From assembly GCF_031877795.1 (NCBI RefSeq), contig NC_133940.1, forward strand, positions 8,247,985-8,311,984: DNA of 64,000 bases, in the 5' to 3' direction. The notes beneath the pieces were generated by a model, which was given only the letters and a program-made list of their open reading frames with translations, was not told the DNA's origin and ran no database searches. The translations under genes were made by a program, and so were the position numbers. The stretch is from Strix aluco (taxonomy: Eukaryota > Chordata > Aves > Strigiformes > Strigidae). This document shows positions 1 through 16,003 of this stretch, piece after piece. Numbering within the stretch: position 1 is the first letter of the stretch; each line of letters starts with the position of its first letter.

Positions 1-1
1 T

Positions 2-2529
<2,528 letters not shown>

Positions 2530-3829
2530 GATGACAGTAGCATATTAAACTTGAACTGGCAATCAACAGACAAATATATTTCATCTCATGCCTTGTCCTA
2601 ATTACTTAAAAATAGGTATGGCTGAATCAGTGGCTTGGATTACACAAATTGGAGATCTTGAAGATAATCTGAGAGCTTTTCCAGAGATATGTGGTGGTCT
2701 AATTTGTGAACCTTCCTAACGGGTTGGTTGCACATTTGCCTGTATAGTATTTATATGAACATTTTAGCAGTGTAATATATTGTGTAAAAGTCTTGTCCTG
2801 TACAGTATAAGTATTATCTAAAAGTATTTTTTTAAAAACCCTGTACGAAATGCCTATGCTATTCCAGGTGTCTTTTAGGTCCTAAATATACACTTGATTT
2901 CCATGTGTGTTTTAGATGCTTTTTTGGAGATGCCTTAGTATATAGTACCTCTTTACTACTTTTCCTGTTCAGCCACAATCATTGTCTTAACCACAGAGGC
3001 ACAGGAGTGTTGCACTTCTCAGGCAAGACTGGAAAGCTTTTTGGGAGGGGGGAATAGAATGTATAGCAACTTACGTGATGTTTTTGAGTTGGCTATGTAA
3101 ATTTTCATGTAAGTATCTGAACTTTTGCACTGACTTGGGAGTTAAGTGTTGGTTTTGTTGCTTTTCCAGTTTCATGTTTTAATTGTTCTTGAGCAGCATG
3201 TACACTGTTCTCCCATTAGACTGTTTAATAAGCTGTTCCCACTTGCATTGTGCGTGCAGTCTATGCAAGAAACATTAGTTGTAGGTTTTACAGCTGTTGG
3301 TTAGCTGGTATAAATATCATAGCTTGGTCTTCATTACCAACTTTGTAAGAGTGTTGGTGTAAATGATTAAACTTTACAAGATAGGAACTCGGTGTTGATA
3401 CAGCATTTTCTTGTTTGAAGAAAGACTTCCTTTGACAGATTGTCTGGGCCTTGCAGGTGCTTTAGAGACATTTAGCCTGAAAGCTATACTCCAGTACCTT
3501 ATAACAACATGTTGGATATTCCCAAAGAGCAGGTGCCCTTTGTGTTTAGGTGAACCCACACTGTAAGTAGCTTAAATACCATAGGTCATGTTTCTTTAGC
3601 ATCAGCATGCAGTAAGAGCAAAGCTGTATGGACATTTCCGCATGTGTGAAAGGCGCACACCTGAAAAACTTCAGAGATGTGGCGCTTTCCTTCTGAACGC
3701 TGCAGACCTCTCTCTTCCTCCCTGTGGACCAGCTACTGGCTGGAACCCAGCACAGCACTGTCCTATCACTACGCTTAAAATATTGTTGCAGTTTTATTTA
3801 CTTCTTGGCTCTTTAGTCAAAAAAATAAA
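2530..3829 (+). other. TMEM185A: TMEM185A 3' UTR
   Basis: AT-rich sequence after the TAA stop, with no continuing frame. Two polyadenylation signals are plausible: ATTAAA at 3366-3371, followed by a GU-rich stretch around 3390, and the canonical AATAAA at 3824-3829, followed by GTGCTTGTGCTG-type GU-rich sequence. The canonical one is taken as the main end, giving a ~1.3 kb UTR. Which site is used is inferred. Confidence 0.65.
3824..3829 (+). terminator. TMEM185A: Polyadenylation signal AATAAA for TMEM185A
   Basis: Canonical hexamer in an A-rich context, followed within 15-40 nt by a T/G-rich element. This is the first AATAAA after the stop that also has a good downstream element. Confidence 0.55.
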
Positions 3830-3849
3830 TCTGTAAATGAAAAGCAACA

Positions 3850-5930
3850 AGTGCTATTTAGTGCTTGTGCTGCTCTTTCATGTTGCTAGGAAATAGATGC
3901 TGCTCTGTGATGCCACGGCAGTGCAGCACGGGTGTCCTAGTGAGGTCTGAGAATTTTCCCTTGGGATTCTCAGTCCGTTGGTCACTGCCTTTCAGCTGGC
4001 TGGCAGGGCACTCTCTAGCTGCTAGGGTTCAGCTGAAAAATTTACTCAAACTGAGAAAAAAGAATTTAAAATGGAGCTTTCCTCATCAGAAACTTCATGT
4101 GATTCTGTTCTGGCCAAGGGAGTTGATTTGTCAGGCTCAACTTCTCTCCATCCAGCATGTGACAAAAGAGCAGCTCGTGACGCTGCCTCTGGACCTCCAG
4201 TCGAAGAAAGGTCTTCACAAACCTTGACTCGGCAGCCCTGAGAAAGCAAGTGTCTGAACCCATGTGAGGAGAACTCTAGCAGAGGGGATGCCTCTACACA
4301 CCTCAGCTTTCTGAAGCAGCTCTGGAACATCATTGAAAGCAATCGGCTTGAGTCCATTTGGTGGGGTGACAGCAGAAAGTGTGGAGTGATTCCTGAATTG
4401 TTCAAAGAGGAAGTACAAAGAGAGGACGTCTGAGAATTTTGGAAAGTGAGAGCATGAGAAGCTTCACTTATCTCCTCCACCTGTACGGATTCACCAGAAA
4501 GCTGGGGGATTTTCCAAAATTGGGCTTGTGCAGTGACTTGCTAGCAGAAGAGACAGCTCGGGAGGTATGTTGGATCCTCTGTGTGCAAACTAACTCTCAG
4601 AATATTCTAACGAGACACACTTCTGTTCCAATGAAATAAGCCTTCCCTACACAGGAGATGAGGATGGTAGTAAATGTTCAGGTTATCGTTTGTTTCTCAG
4701 CTCATGTTCAGAAGTTTTTGAGGTAGCACTTCCGAGTACTAGAAATGCTGATAAAATATGTTGGTTATTTCCAATTACTTTGGCTGCATAAAATGAAAAG
4801 ATATTCTCACTTTACTGGGATTATTTATTTTTATTTGCTCTGTGTCTTGCTGTACCAGATGCCAGTCGTCTTGTGGCATTTGATGAAGGCTGAGAAGGTA
4901 TGTGTTGGCATCATATAGTTACCTACATGTTCATTCCACGCTAAAGTTGCTGAAAAGTAATGGTATTTGAGTTTCTAAATCTGTGTTTATGCTTTTGAAA
5001 ACCCTGTGCCGCTTTGCTATCAAGCGGCAAAACCACAGGGCTGGTTACTGCCTAACAGGGCTGTATCGCAGCATTTCATTCAGCCTGAACTTCAGGTTTA
5101 GAACGGCCCTGGTAGTCCCTTTTCACATCCACATTTCTCTTTTGCAACTAAAATTCTTAGTTCGTGTATCTTTGTGGTTTCCAGTCTCAAGGTGGTGGCA
5201 ACTAACTCTTTTCTTTTGCATTTTTCAGTTTCTCTTCTACTACAACCCAAATCTTAGAAGAAACACTTCATTAATGGATGCAGAAAGTAAGCAACACTTT
5301 GGCCCAAAAAATCGAATACCAGCAGGATTTTCACCAGAGACGGATCATTTGCATGCATGCTGCTGGAATAGGAAAGCAGCCATTGAGCTCGTGCGGGAAA
5401 CCACTTCTGAGGAGGAGAACCCGTCCCCCCCTGCCCCCAGAGGAATGCAGCTGCCCGGGGCCGGACACGCCTCCCTCTGCTTGGGCAGGGAGTGGCAGGC
5501 ACATCAATCTACCTGACCTGTGAATGAGGATAATCTGGTCCTTTCTGGAAGTTTCATATTTACAGCATGTAATGCACACCAGGTGCAGAAACCTCTGCCT
5601 GTTTGAGAAGCCCCTAGGACTGGCTTTATCTCAGATGATTTCTTGCTCAGTGATCCCACTAACGTAAGGTTTAGGAGCAGGCTCTGAGATAGATGTTGTG
5701 TTGATGAGGGCAGCCTGCTTTCAAACATGATTTTGCTGAAAGGTCCTACGAACTCCTTCCTCCTCATACAATGGGAGATGCACACATCATAGAGTATGGT
5801 TGTATTTACTCACGTTTTAAATTGGCACACAATGAATCAACCATGTCTCTTAAAAAAAAAAATGCATTTACTTAGTTATTTGTATGTGAACAATGTAGTA
5901 AAAATTTCCAGTAATGGTCACAAAAATTAC
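3850..5930. other. Convergent intergenic spacer between TMEM185A and EOLA1
   Basis: About 2 kb of unique-looking sequence with somewhat higher GC than the rest of the window, including a GC-rich patch at 5400-5520. Open frames of 120-177 codons occur on both strands (for example 4983-5516 + and 4046-4480 -). They overlap one another, have no recognisable domain and do not join to convincing exons. They are treated as chance frames. A non-coding transcript cannot be excluded. Confidence 0.5.
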
Positions 5931-5936
5931 ATCTAG

Positions 5937-5942
5937 TTTATT
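5937..5942 (-). terminator. EOLA1: Polyadenylation signal (AATAAA on - strand) for EOLA1 homologue
   Basis: TTTATT on the + strand reads AATAAA on the - strand, about 150 nt beyond the EOLA1 stop codon. Position and orientation fit a short 3' UTR. Assignment is by position only. Confidence 0.5.
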
Positions 5943-6088
5943 TTGCCTCAAAAGAGCAGTTCTTCAAATGTCTTTCAAACAGCTAATTTTGGAAGGGAAT
6001 CCTAAACAACTCACTGGTATTCAAGATGCTGACTTGTGAATTTACAAGTTCTCATTTAGGCAGGAAAAAGAATGGTGAAGGGCAACAC

Positions 6089-8710
<2,622 letters not shown>

Positions 8711-8726
8711 GCTCCTTCCTCTCCCG

Positions 8727-8788
8727 CTTTTTCTCTCTCTCTCCCCTCCTCCCTCTCTCCTTCCTTCCCTCTCTCCCTCCCTCTCTCC
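8727..8788. repeat. 62-nt pure polypyrimidine/polypurine tract
   Basis: Every base on the + strand is C or T, in repeated CTCTCC, CCTCC and CTTCC blocks that are roughly mirror-symmetric. It lies just upstream of the CpG island, so the EOLA1 sense strand carries a GA/GGA tract. Such tracts can form triplex DNA or bind GA-binding factors; neither is shown here. Confidence 0.85.
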
Positions 8789-8821
8789 GCCTGTGGCCGC
8801 TGATCCCGCAGGGGGGGGTGA

Positions 8822-9583
8822 CGCCGGGTGCTGCACTTGGGCCACAACAACCCCCAGCAGCGCTACAGGCTTGGGGAGGAGTGGCTGGAGAGCTGCCAGT
8901 CAGAGAGGGACCTGGGGGGGTTGATTGACAGCCGGCTGAACAGGAGCCAGCAGTGTGCCCAGGTGGCCAAGAAGGCCAATGTCATCCTGGCCTGTATCAG
9001 AAATAGCGTGGCCGGCAGGGACAGGGAAGTGATCTTGCCCCTGTACTCGGCACTGGTGAGGCCGCACCTCGATGACTGTGTTCAGTTTTGGGCCCCTCAC
9101 TCCAAAAAGGACATTGAATGACTCGAGCGTGTCCAGAGAAGGGCAACGGAGCTGGTGCAGGGTCTGGAGCACGTGTTGTATGAGGAGCGGCTGAGGGAAC
9201 TGGGGTTGTTTAGTCTGGAGAAGAGGAGGCTGAGGGGAGACCTCATCGCCCTCTACAAGTCCCTGAAAGGAGGTTGCAGAGAGCTGGGGATGAGTCTCTT
9301 TAACCAAGTAATGAGTGACAGGACAAGAGGTAATGGCCTCAAGTTGTACCAGGGAAGGTTTAGACTGGCTATTAGGAAGCATTTCTTTCCAGAACGGGTA
9401 GTCAGGCATCGGAATGGGCTGCTCAGGGCAGTGGTGGAGTCCGTATCCCTTGAGGTGTTTAAGAGTTGGGTTGATATAGCGCTGAGGGATCTGGTGTAGT
9501 TGGAAACTGTCAGTGTTAGGCTAATGGTTGGACTGGATGATCTTCAAGGTCATTTCCAACCTAGACGATTCTGTGATTCTGTG
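8822..9583 (+). mobile_element. CR1 LINE, 5'-truncated, with 3' end
   Basis: About 760 bp in sense orientation. Its frame encodes the C-terminal part of the CR1 reverse transcriptase protein, with phrases such as [35 protein letters not shown] and [11 protein letters not shown]. It ends with the CR1 3' segment (GGTTGGACTGGATGATCTTC) and two ATTCTGTG octamers at 9568-9583. The frames 8828-9121 and 9155-9499 are in the same phase, separated only by a TGA at 9119-9121. The preserved frame suggests a fairly young copy. It inserted about 100-200 bp upstream of the EOLA1 island. Target-site duplications are not obvious. Confidence 0.93.
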
Positions 9584-9599
9584 GTCTCACACCCACCTT

Positions 9600-9960
9600 C
9601 CTGCCAGGCAGCAGTTGGGGGGCGGGAAAGGCCCGGCGCAGGCTGTCTGGGGGTGCCCGGGGTGTGCTGCGGCAGGGGCTGAGGGCGCAGGGCAGCGGGG
9701 GTGTCCGTCCCATGGCTGCCCGCAGCAGGGTCCACAGCTGGGGCTGCCCGCGGGCCTGGCGCTGGTGAGGAGCTCCCTGCGGGGGCCGCTGTCACAGCCC
9801 CCTGACAGTGAAGTGGCAGCAGAAGCTCTGGGGGTGACGGGCCCTTCCCCGCGGCTGGAGGGTGCTCACAGGGCCCCGTGCCCCTGGGAGGAACTAAAAG
9901 CCATTTGGCACTTAAAGCTCGGTGGGCTCCTGCCTCCCTGCTTCCTTTGGCCAATAGCGC
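9600..9960. other. GC-rich, CpG-containing block beyond the CR1 insertion
   Basis: About 360 bp with many CpG dinucleotides and G-runs, clearly richer than the flanks, ending near a CCAAT-type sequence (GGCCAATAGCGC) at about 9949-9960. It may be the outer part of the EOLA1 CpG island, split from it by the CR1 insertion, or a separate small island. The overlapping ORFs (9528-10187 +, 9550-9996 -) have no recognised domain. Confidence 0.5.
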
Positions 9961-10150
9961 ATTTTGGACAGAATTTCCCAAAGGGTTTTCACTCAACCCT
10001 GCTGGTTGAGGAGAATCTCATTTGTATACTGTTGCTATTTGAAATGTACGTTTTGCATCAGTGTCTTGTCTTTCTAATCCAAGTGTTTCAAACAACACAG
10101 TTGTTATTTGACAACAGAAGTGTTACCTGTGCTAGTTTCCTTGTGGTCCC

Positions 10151-10775
10151 TGTGATTCGCGGAAAAAAGACTCTACAACTCGAATAGAGTTATAAAGCAG
10201 GTATGTTTACTCCAGCACCGGGGTGCAAGGGGATTTCTCCACAAAGCTTGCACACCCACCGCACATTTTACCAAAAATTTACAGAGTGTGGATATACATA
10301 TTCACTGGATTACATAACACAAACATACATATGCATGAGTAAGGCTGGGTTAGTTCTAGAGGCTGGTGTCAGCAGTTTATGTTCTCTGTGCACCTGCACA
10401 TTCCCTCCAGGTGGGCGTCTTCGGGGATCTTCGGGAGGAAGGCTCATAGACTTTCTCACCTTGTTTTTTTTCCCCAGAGCATGCGCAGATTCTCTTAGCC
10501 AATTTCTTGAACAACAAAAATGTTTTTCAGCCGGTTTACTCATCCTATCTTATTTAATGGAACCAATGAAACTTCTACAATCCGTATATGTCTATCTTTA
10601 CTCATTACCGAGGCCCAACTAGTTAGAGCACACCTGTTCCTCAAGGACAAAAACATGATATTTTGCTGAACACTGCAGTTCTTGGTAGATTTTCACAGTA
10701 AACTGCTTTGTTTTGATGGACACAGTAGTCCTTGGTAAAATTCCACAGAACAGTTTGGGCAAGCAGGATTCTTAG
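10151..10775 (-). mobile_element. Probable solo LTR of an endogenous retrovirus (reverse orientation)
   Basis: Read on the - strand, this block has the layout of an LTR. At the right (U3 side) there is an imperfect direct repeat, 10671-10705 and 10721-10754, like duplicated enhancers. A TATA-like ATTAAATAAG follows near 10550, then an R/U5-like end with a GAGTAAA poly(A)-type motif near 10212 and a terminal segment ending in CA at 10151. No primer-binding site or internal gene follows on the left, so it would be a solo LTR. Boundaries are approximate and I could not confirm a target-site duplication. Confidence 0.45.
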
Positions 10776-13700
10776 CAATATTAAAAAACACTATAAGTAA
10801 TACTATAACTTGCTAGAAGTAAGTAAATAAATCTTAAAACAAGTAATCATTTCTCTGTATCACCTGGTAGGCCAACCCTGGCAACAGGGAGCGATTTGTG
10901 AAGGCCTAGTGAACACCACAAAAATCAGAGACCTCACAGGACAGGATGATTTGGAAAAGAAGGGGATTAAAGTGGGTGTATGGTCTCGCTATCTTCAGTT
11001 TTCATGGGATAACCAATACATAGTTTATGTTGGTGAACACATGCTTTAAAAGAGTCCATTCCCAGCATAGACAAAGTGACCTTAATAAGGCACATCCTAA
11101 TGCTGAATAGCGAGAGACTGGGCAAATGGCTACTGATGCAACAAGTTGAATGCCTGAATTTCTACACGTATAGAAGATAAAAAATGCAGATGCATCTGTA
11201 TCCAAACAGAAGTCACAGGAGAGTCATCTTTCCTGTAGAGCCACATCTATCAGTTGAGCATTATAAATATGAGAAGTATATGGGGAGTTTTTCCATGCAT
11301 GCAGCATCTGAGAGAAAGGATGAAGGGAGGAGGGAAAGGAAGAACAATCCCCAAAAGGAATGAGTCTGCAGTAGAAGTAAGGAGAGACAGGCAAGAGAAT
11401 GAAGGAGGAAAAAACCGGGACAGATGGAAGAGACAAATTAGTAATATTTACAAAGGGGAAAGAGCAGTCACCAACATCAAATCCTGATTTTGAATACTGG
11501 TTTCAGTGACTTAGAATTCCTCCTGTGCTCTGTTGAATCACACTTTTCAACCATGAGAAATCTCAAAATTACTTTAACAATTGCAGGAACTCAGAGTTGG
11601 AAAGAGAAAAGTGATTTGCCAGAATTCCACTGAGGGAGAGATGGGCTGTTCCTTTACTTAACAAAGGCAGAGGAACTTCATGCAGCAAAAGGTAAGTTTA
11701 AATAGGTTTTTTGGTGGGTTTTAATGTGGGTTTTTTTTTATGTCCAGGTCTATGACTTTGTGAATAACAAGTATTTATCCATAAAACTTTGTCTGTAACC
11801 TTAGTATTCTGCAACTGTACTGGACAGCATGGTTAGATGATTCTTTTCTGATGATAAGCACTTCAGATAGCTTTTATGATAGCTGGTTTTGGTGTACACT
11901 TCAGATATACCTTCAGTGAACGTTGTGTATTCTAAAGTATTTCATGGTTGATAGACTTTAACTGTTGAGACCTACTTTTTTCTTATTACCACTTTCTGAA
12001 ATTCTTACTGTTCTCATTATCCCTTTTTCCCCTGGATATTTCCAATATCTTGTTCAAAATGTTCCAGATGGAGTCATTCTTGTCCTTTGTACAATGGCAT
12101 AATAACAAGATAAATTAATAGATGACGTGAATTTAAGGTCATTGCAGTTTTTACACGGTTATTATTTTATATGGTCTTTGGCTTTAAGCTATTTCCATCT
12201 TACTAGATGTGCATGGTTAGTTGAAGAACCTGTTGAATCTGTTTAGAGTTGCACATTTGTAATGAGCTTTCATGCTTTTTTTGGTATTTGCTTTTGGTAT
12301 TTTTCCACTGCATAATTACAGTTTATGTGAGGGTTACTTATTTTGGGGAAAATATAGGCCAAAATTTTTTTGTGTTGTGTGAGTGTTAACTTTGTTTTAT
12401 GCTCATATAACTTATAGCAGGGTTTGTATCATGTGTTTTGTCACATAAATAAAATACAATGATTCAAGCAAAAGTCTCCAAGGTACTTAAAATCTCAAGT
12501 CTAACAATTCTAAATAAAATGTAAATAGCACAAGACCTGTGTCCTAGTACCAAAGGTGAATAAATATTTGTTAAAATGTCCTGTCAGAAAACTATCTTAC
12601 TTGGTTTGTAGAAACCTTGTCTGATATATTGTGAAATTCACTGGAAGACTTAAAAACAATTTATAGGAGCACCTAAATAAGGCCCTGAAATTATCAAATT
12701 TTGTGTATGTGTTCAACCTTCTGTGCGATGAGTGATAAACTGACTTTAGTAGGTTTCCTCAGGATATAAGATAATGATTCAAAGAAAATTCATTCTGATC
12801 TTTGCAGATGATCATCTTATGCTTGACATCTTAGATGCACGTAATTGGTTTTTTGGTCACTGGCTTTCACATGCTAACATCAATCCCAAATTATCTGACC
12901 TTGGCACAGTACCTCACATGATGATGATGTCAACAGCAGACAATTCTAAAAGTTTGGTCTGTACTTCTGGAAAGTATACTTCATTTCAGTGTCTCCAAAT
13001 TAGCTTTCCTTAGGTTGTCCCTAATTTTAATTTTGATAGAATAAAGACTACATAATTCCAATTACAGAATGTGTTACTGCTTTCTGTGGAGCTGAAACAA
13101 TGCCTAGTACATAATTTATAAGGACTTGGGTCTGATCTCATTTAGATAGGCAAACATTGCTGTGTTTCTTGTAAAATTCGTCTAGTAGCTGATTTTACAT
13201 GATTCAGTACACAGCAATAGGTGCTGGGATATCTTGGGTCAAAATCAGGTCAAGGTACTTGATCAGATACAGTTCATTTCAGAAGTGGGTAAAGATACGG
13301 TGCAGTATGTTCCAGGATATTGGAGGTCAAAACTGAAATTTCAGCTGTTAATAACCCGTGAAATACAATACAATGCAATTATTTGTATTGAGTGGTCACT
13401 ATTTAATAGTCAGCATTTGGGAGAAGCTGGGATATGTTGACATATGACCATCCATTGTGTTTTCCCGCATTTTGGAACATCAACCAATGTGAAGTGTGAT
13501 GCTGTGAGTCTGTATCTTTTCAACAGCAATTCCATCTTAAGGACTTCTACCAGCCTTCCACAGTTTGCCCCCTTTCCCTTAATTGTAGTCTGTCTCTTTC
13601 TAGTATTGTAGTTTATGAAGCCTCGGTGCATGCTGGAAAAACAGCTTCATATTATTCTTATACCCAAATAAAGAACTTCTCATTTTTGGATGAACTGAAA

Positions 13701-15940
13701 TACTTACATTTTACCATGCTGTTCTATATTTCTTTGTATATATTGTGAGGAATGATGACTGTCTTAAGTGCTATAGTAAATACATCTCCAGTTTCTTTAG
13801 ATGATTCTCTTATTTCCATATTTGTTGCAACACTGTGTTTTCTGAACAATTCCCTGAAAATGTGAATCTCTGATTCCCTCTTCCTTTTTTACACACACTT
13901 CACACACACCCTGCGAGTAGAGGACATTTCTAGTTTGTAACACATCAGTGACATTACTATCCTTGTCAAAAGTTTTGGCATTATAAATAATGAGTAGTCA
14001 TAGTTCATTGGTTACTTGTAGCAGAGTTTTCCTGTGCCTGAGAAATATTTTAATGAGGTTTCTCATTGTGGATAGCTTGGTGGTAAAAATGCAGTTGTGT
14101 TTCAGAGTGCTATTCAAGAATAAAATGCATGCATACCAAATTTTCTCTTACGCAGGTTTCAGTATGTTTTCATAACAGATCGTGTGTATGTGACAGATCT
14201 CATATAAGAACATATGCACTGTTCTTTTTTAAAATAACCGACATGAAAGCATAAGGTAGAGTGGGAGCATTAGCCTCCAGTATTTCTCTGCAGTCAAATG
14301 TACTGCCTTTCATAATGGTATGTCATAGTAGCTGTATAGTGGTATGTGGTAGCTAATATACTGGAAATTTTTTCTGATGTAGTGAATGTAACTTATCGTC
14401 CATATCAGAGTTTCTATACAGAAGAAAATTCACTGGAAAACTTTCTCCTTAGTTTATCAGTATTAATGAAGGTGGTGTCATCTGAAAATCAAGTGTATTG
14501 CTGTGATGAGAAAGTCTTGCTTTCTTGATTTAGAATTAGCTCCATAAATCAAATTAAAAAGCATTATTTCTTTTGTACAGAACAAATACACTTACTGGAC
14601 AAAGAGTGCAAGGAAACTTTCTGGCACATTGCCAGAAATGAAAGATAAATCTAATGTGCTTTGACTGTGCTAGGTATTCTTTTCTGTTTGCTTTCTTCTG
14701 TTCAAGCAGTTGAGTGCCTTCTAACATCAAACACTTGAATACGGACAGAATAAGTGGCTTCAGAAAATACCTGCATGCACATCTTTTTGGAAAGTGCTTT
14801 GGGTGATATGGAAACATGTAAGCCAGACAAAGATGAATTGTGAGAGAGAGATTTAAGAAGGATCCTTTTTCCAGGGTCAGACAAATTAACATTTAAAACA
14901 GCTTCTAGTCACAGAGTTGCAGCCTAGGTGGAAACTTCAAAAACTCTTTTCAGATCTTCCTTTGGCTATGGGAGACATTAACTTTTTTTGGAGTATATAC
15001 ATAGGAATTTTTGGCAAGGGGACATGCATTTAGTCATATTCCTACTGAAGATGCACCTGAAGCTGCCCACATTGCTTATGTAGTTTTGCAGTGGAAGAAA
15101 GAGCCAGCAGTTCACATGTACTGAGACTAGATGTGATGCAAAGGAGCAACAGGGATCTTACTAATATGGGAGTTGAACTCCTAAGCTTCCATGGTAGATG
15201 AGTTTTTTCAGCCATTTCATTCAAAATTACTGGGCTTTTTGGCTGGGTGATAATTTATCTTAGAAAAAAAATAGGACATAGATAATACCTAGGTGAGTCT
15301 CCGTGTACTTAGAATATCTATTTTGGGGCTATTCATGTTCCATTCCAGTCTCTGACTTTATGGCACCCTTAGTCCTCAAAAGTTGCCACAAGTGCCTGAT
15401 TTTCTTACTGGTCTGGAACAAGGAGGGAAACAATTGTTATTCTCTCTAAAATACTACATTCGGATTAAAAAGTTTTCCAAACACTAATGTTATGATTTGG
15501 AGCTCTTATGTAAGTGATGTCCAAAGATTTCTGATAGGCAAATGTCTTTGCTTACTGCAGCTTTTTTTGAATGAAAGGTGTTTCTCAGTACTATACAATG
15601 TGCTAGTGACCCCTAAACCTCCTACTCCCCCCCAACATACACAGTGTCCTGTCCTGTCCCTTTTACATCAGGTCTTGCTGCTGAATTTTCCATGTATTTG
15701 AACTGGGCATGAGTTGTGTGAGCATGAGACAGACCAGGTCTGTTGATGAGTCTTATCTGCTTAGTGATTTATTTCTAAACCTGGATGTTGCTAATATTCA
15801 GAGACCATCCTGGTCCTTCTGCTTTTCTGAAGGTTAAAAGAAGGTTGTAACTATAGGCAGAACCCCAAGCTAGCTGATTTAGAAACATCTTGTGTAGCTC
15901 TCCACAGCAATCTTTTTTTGATTGAGATACGTGGCTTCAT
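10776..15940. other. AT-rich non-coding stretch
   Basis: No gene, exon with good splice sites or mobile element recognised. A purine-rich tract lies at about 11307-11437 (AGGAGGGAAAGGAAG-type sequence). Short CA-rich runs occur near 13891-13910. All open frames are short and without recognisable domains. Confidence 0.55.
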
Positions 15941-15947
15941 GCTGAGG

Positions 15948-16003
15948 TAATCTGCAGGGGAAGGAGAGCTTGTAGTAATGAGCTCTCCTTTCCCTGCTGA
16001 TTA
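15948..16003. repeat. Perfect-like hairpin, 23-bp stem and 10-nt loop
   Basis: Arms 15948-15970 and 15981-16003 are inverted copies, differing at two positions. One of these would be a G-U pair in RNA read from the + strand. The loop is TGTAGTAATG. The core of the stem is AAGGAGAGCT/AGCTCTCCTT. The structure resembles a short hairpin RNA precursor or a palindromic remnant. It lies in gene-free DNA, with no host transcript visible. Confidence 0.75.

Noticed and set aside
4046-4480. 144-codon - strand frame
   Set aside because: Ser/Leu-rich translation without homology that I can recognise, overlapped by two + frames. No promoter or polyadenylation context seen.
4983-5516. 177-codon + frame between the two genes
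   Set aside because: No recognised domain, no good splice context, and overlapping - frames of similar length. The convergent spacer needs no gene.
8900-9409. 169-codon - frame over the CR1
   Set aside because: Antisense shadow of the CR1 reverse-transcriptase frame.
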